Position numbers and translations under genes: made by a program. Shown here piece after piece: positions 21,296 through 22,432 of a stretch of DNA of 22,432 bases. The notes under the pieces were generated by a model that ran no database searches, was not told the DNA's origin, and was given only the letters and a program-made list of their open reading frames with translations. The DNA comes from a virus, in the IMG/VR virus record IMGVR_UViG_3300048837_002016, positions 1 through 22,432 of that record; one strand, 5' to 3'. Position 1 is the first letter of the stretch; every line of letters begins with the position of its first letter.

Positions 21296-21523
21296 TCAGG
21301 CCAGCAAGAACCGGGTCAGGTCCGGGTGTTCGCCCGGCTCGTCCGTGATCCGGGAACAGCCCAGCACCACGAACTTGGCGATGGCGGCCTGGGCCATGGC
21401 CTCGAGTTCCCACATGGCGAGAACCCTGATGGGCTGGTGCAGTCTTCCGCGGGCTTCGAGCCATTCACCGATCGCCTTTGCCGCCTGGCGCGTCACATGC
21501 GCCTGCCATTCGTCGTCCGTCAT
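21296..21523 (-). CDS. Small hypothetical protein in the recombination operon
   Basis: A 75-residue helical protein not assigned to a family. The N-terminus MTDDEWQAHVTRQAAKAIGEWLEARGRL and the stretch LAMWELEAMAQAAIAKFVVLG suggest two or three helices; the C-terminus ends PDLTRFLLA. It lies between the SSB-like gene and the DUF6511 gene on the same strand, with only two bases to the latter's TTG start, so coupling is likely. No Shine-Dalgarno sequence is visible before the ATG at 21523; the GC-rich hairpin at 21531-21555 is immediately upstream and could influence its translation. Composition agrees with its neighbours. Confidence 0.6.
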   Translation of the reverse strand: MTDDEWQAHVTRQAAKAIGEWLEARGRLHQPIRVLAMWELEAMAQAAIAKFVVLGCSRITDEPGEHPDLTRFLLA

Positions 21524-21530
21524 GGGGGAA

Positions 21531-21555
21531 GCCGCCCGCCGGGCTGACGGGCGGC
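21531..21555 (-). other. Intergenic hairpin after the SSB-like gene
   Basis: GCCGCCCG (21531-21538) and CGGGCGGC (21548-21555) form a perfect 8-base stem with a nine-base loop. On the minus strand it lies between the stop of the SSB-like gene and the ATG at 21523, followed by TTCCCCC, not a T-run. It may stabilise the upstream message or hide the next start rather than terminate transcription. Confidence 0.5.
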
Positions 21556-21562
21556 GTCTCCA

Positions 21563-22312
21563 TCAGCCATTGAGCCAGGCCGGGCCGTTGGCCGACGGCG
21601 CGGCAGTGGACTGCTGGGTGGCGGGCTGGGGCTGGGCCGCCCCCTGCTGGTTCCAGGGAACATTGCCGGCCTGCTGCTGCGGCGCCTGCGCCGGTGCGGC
21701 ATCGGTGGCCCAGGCCGGGGCATTCTGACCACCCCCGGCATTGGCAGGCTTGCGCGGCTTGGCGTTGATCGGTTCCGCCTCCACGGCCTCGCCCTTCATC
21801 ACCGGCTCGTACTGCGGCTCGCCGGGCAGCACCACGTTGGCCAGCCGGTTCTGGTCGCGGTATTTGGGGTCGCTGGCCGGTTCGACCATGATGCGGGCGG
21901 CGAAGGTAATGCCGTCCAACTGCTTCAGTCCCTGCAAGACCCGTTTGGCCTTGGCGGCGTCGCTCATGTCCTTGGGGTTGAGGCCGAGGGCGGAATCCAC
22001 CATGGCGCGGAACGACGCCTTCGAGATATTCCAGCCTTTGGACTGGCCCTTGTCGTCGACCTTGCCGCCCGCCACCGTGAAGTTCTGCCAGAACTTGCGG
22101 CGCACAAACGGCCCCTCGACCACGGTGAATTCGCAGTCGAGCATCTTGGCGTCGCTGTCGGCCGAGGCCTTGAGCAGGCCGGCATCCATGGGGGCCGAGC
22201 CGTTGGTGCCGCCGGGGCGGATGGACATGCGGATCTTGGCGAAGGTGCCGTCGGGGATCAGTTCGCCCGTGGGCATCATCTGCGGCTGGGCGTCGTTGAA
22301 GTCGTAGGACAT
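21563..22312 (-). CDS. Phage SSB-like protein (DUF669-like)
   Basis: A 249-residue protein. The first about 165 residues form a beta-rich domain: GELIPDGTFAKIRMSIRPGG, MLDCEFTVVEGPFVRRKFWQNFTV, GWNISKASFRAMVDSALGL and GLKQLDGITFAARIMVEP. This layout resembles DUF669 proteins, OB-fold single-strand-binding proteins placed after Sak4-type ATPases; the family match is moderate. The C-terminal 75 residues are Gln/Ala/Pro-rich and disordered, with repeated Trp motifs (APAWATD, VPWNQQG, GPAWLNG), a tail like those of SSBs that recruit partners. AAAGGA is ten bases before the ATG. It follows the ATPase after 19 bases, which supports a recombination role. Confidence 0.7.
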   Translation of the reverse strand: MSYDFNDAQPQMMPTGELIPDGTFAKIRMSIRPGGTNGSAPMDAGLLKASADSDAKMLDCEFTVVEGPFVRRKFWQNFTVAGGKVDDKGQSKGWNISKASFRAMVDSALGLNPKDMSDAAKAKRVLQGLKQLDGITFAARIMVEPASDPKYRDQNRLANVVLPGEPQYEPVMKGEAVEAEPINAKPRKPANAGGGQNAPAWATDAAPAQAPQQQAGNVPWNQQGAAQPQPATQQSTAAPSANGPAWLNG

Positions 22313-22331
22313 GGGGGTGGGTTCCTTTCAG

Positions 22332-22432
22332 TCAGGCGGGGATGCGGTTGATCTTTGTGAGCAAGGCGCCGAGGTCGGGGGCCTCGGTCACGTCCAGGCG
22401 GCCGGAGCGATCCTTGGCGGGCAGGCCGTAAG
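22332..22432 (-). CDS. RecA-like (Sak4-type) AAA ATPase, C-terminal end (partial)
   Basis: Only the last 32 codons are present before the TGA at 22332-22334. The visible end is YGLPAKDRSGRL, then DVTEAPDLGALLTKINRIPA. A final YGLPA...D...APDL..L...I segment is typical of the Sak4-type RecA-core ATPases that act in phage single-strand annealing recombination and usually precede a DUF669 gene, as here. The ATPase motifs lie beyond the window, so the call depends on this tail and on the gene order. Confidence 0.6.
   Translation of the reverse strand, partial: YGLPAKDRSGRLDVTEAPDLGALLTKINRIPA

Overview
The window is most of a prophage (or prophage-derived island) of lambda-type head architecture in a GC-rich alphaproteobacterium, most likely of the Rhodospirillales (Magnetospirillum-like). 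The host assignment is inferred from base composition and from the style of the small DUF families; no host housekeeping gene is visible. Most genes lie on the minus strand and are packed end to end with ATGA, TGATG or TAATG junctions.

Right to left along transcription, the early/replication module (22432 to about 14113) starts with the tail of a RecA-like (Sak4-type) ATPase. It continues with a possible single-strand-binding protein, two small accessory genes, a PD-(D/E)XK exonuclease with a probable Fe-S cluster, a two-part Zn-ribbon gene with an internal start, a RecD/Dda-like helicase and a Toprim plus VapE/D5-like primase-helicase. A RuvC-like resolvase and a DUF6362 protein end it. Between primase and resolvase lies a 619-base non-coding gap with nine exact copies of GTTGGGAC in both orientations around an AT-rich block. 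This is the best candidate for the phage replication origin.

Next (13777 to 10336) comes a DNA-modification cluster: a C5-cytosine methyltransferase with a repeat-rich specificity region, a ParB-domain amino-methyltransferase with an unusual DSPY motif, and a PD-(D/E)XK nuclease. The first two are translationally coupled, and the third starts two bases later behind a strong ribosome binding site. A second short-repeat array (GTGGTA) lies immediately upstream of the cluster.

Between this cluster and the terminase is a switch zone (8223 to 10349). Two plus-strand cassettes of small proteins (74 aa, DUF3489 and 65 aa; then DUF6900 and 69 aa) begin with related leader sequences, and two small minus-strand genes (one DUF7220-like membrane protein) lie between them.

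The packaging/head module (8222 to 521) follows on the minus strand: TerS, TerL, gpW, portal, S49 protease with a nested scaffold, decoration protein, major capsid protein, head-tail joining protein and DUF6441. It stops abruptly, without tail tube or tape-measure genes, against a convergent RES-type toxin-antitoxin pair (1 to 514), with six bases between the stop codons. No tRNA, CRISPR array, insertion sequence, integrase or attachment site was recognised.
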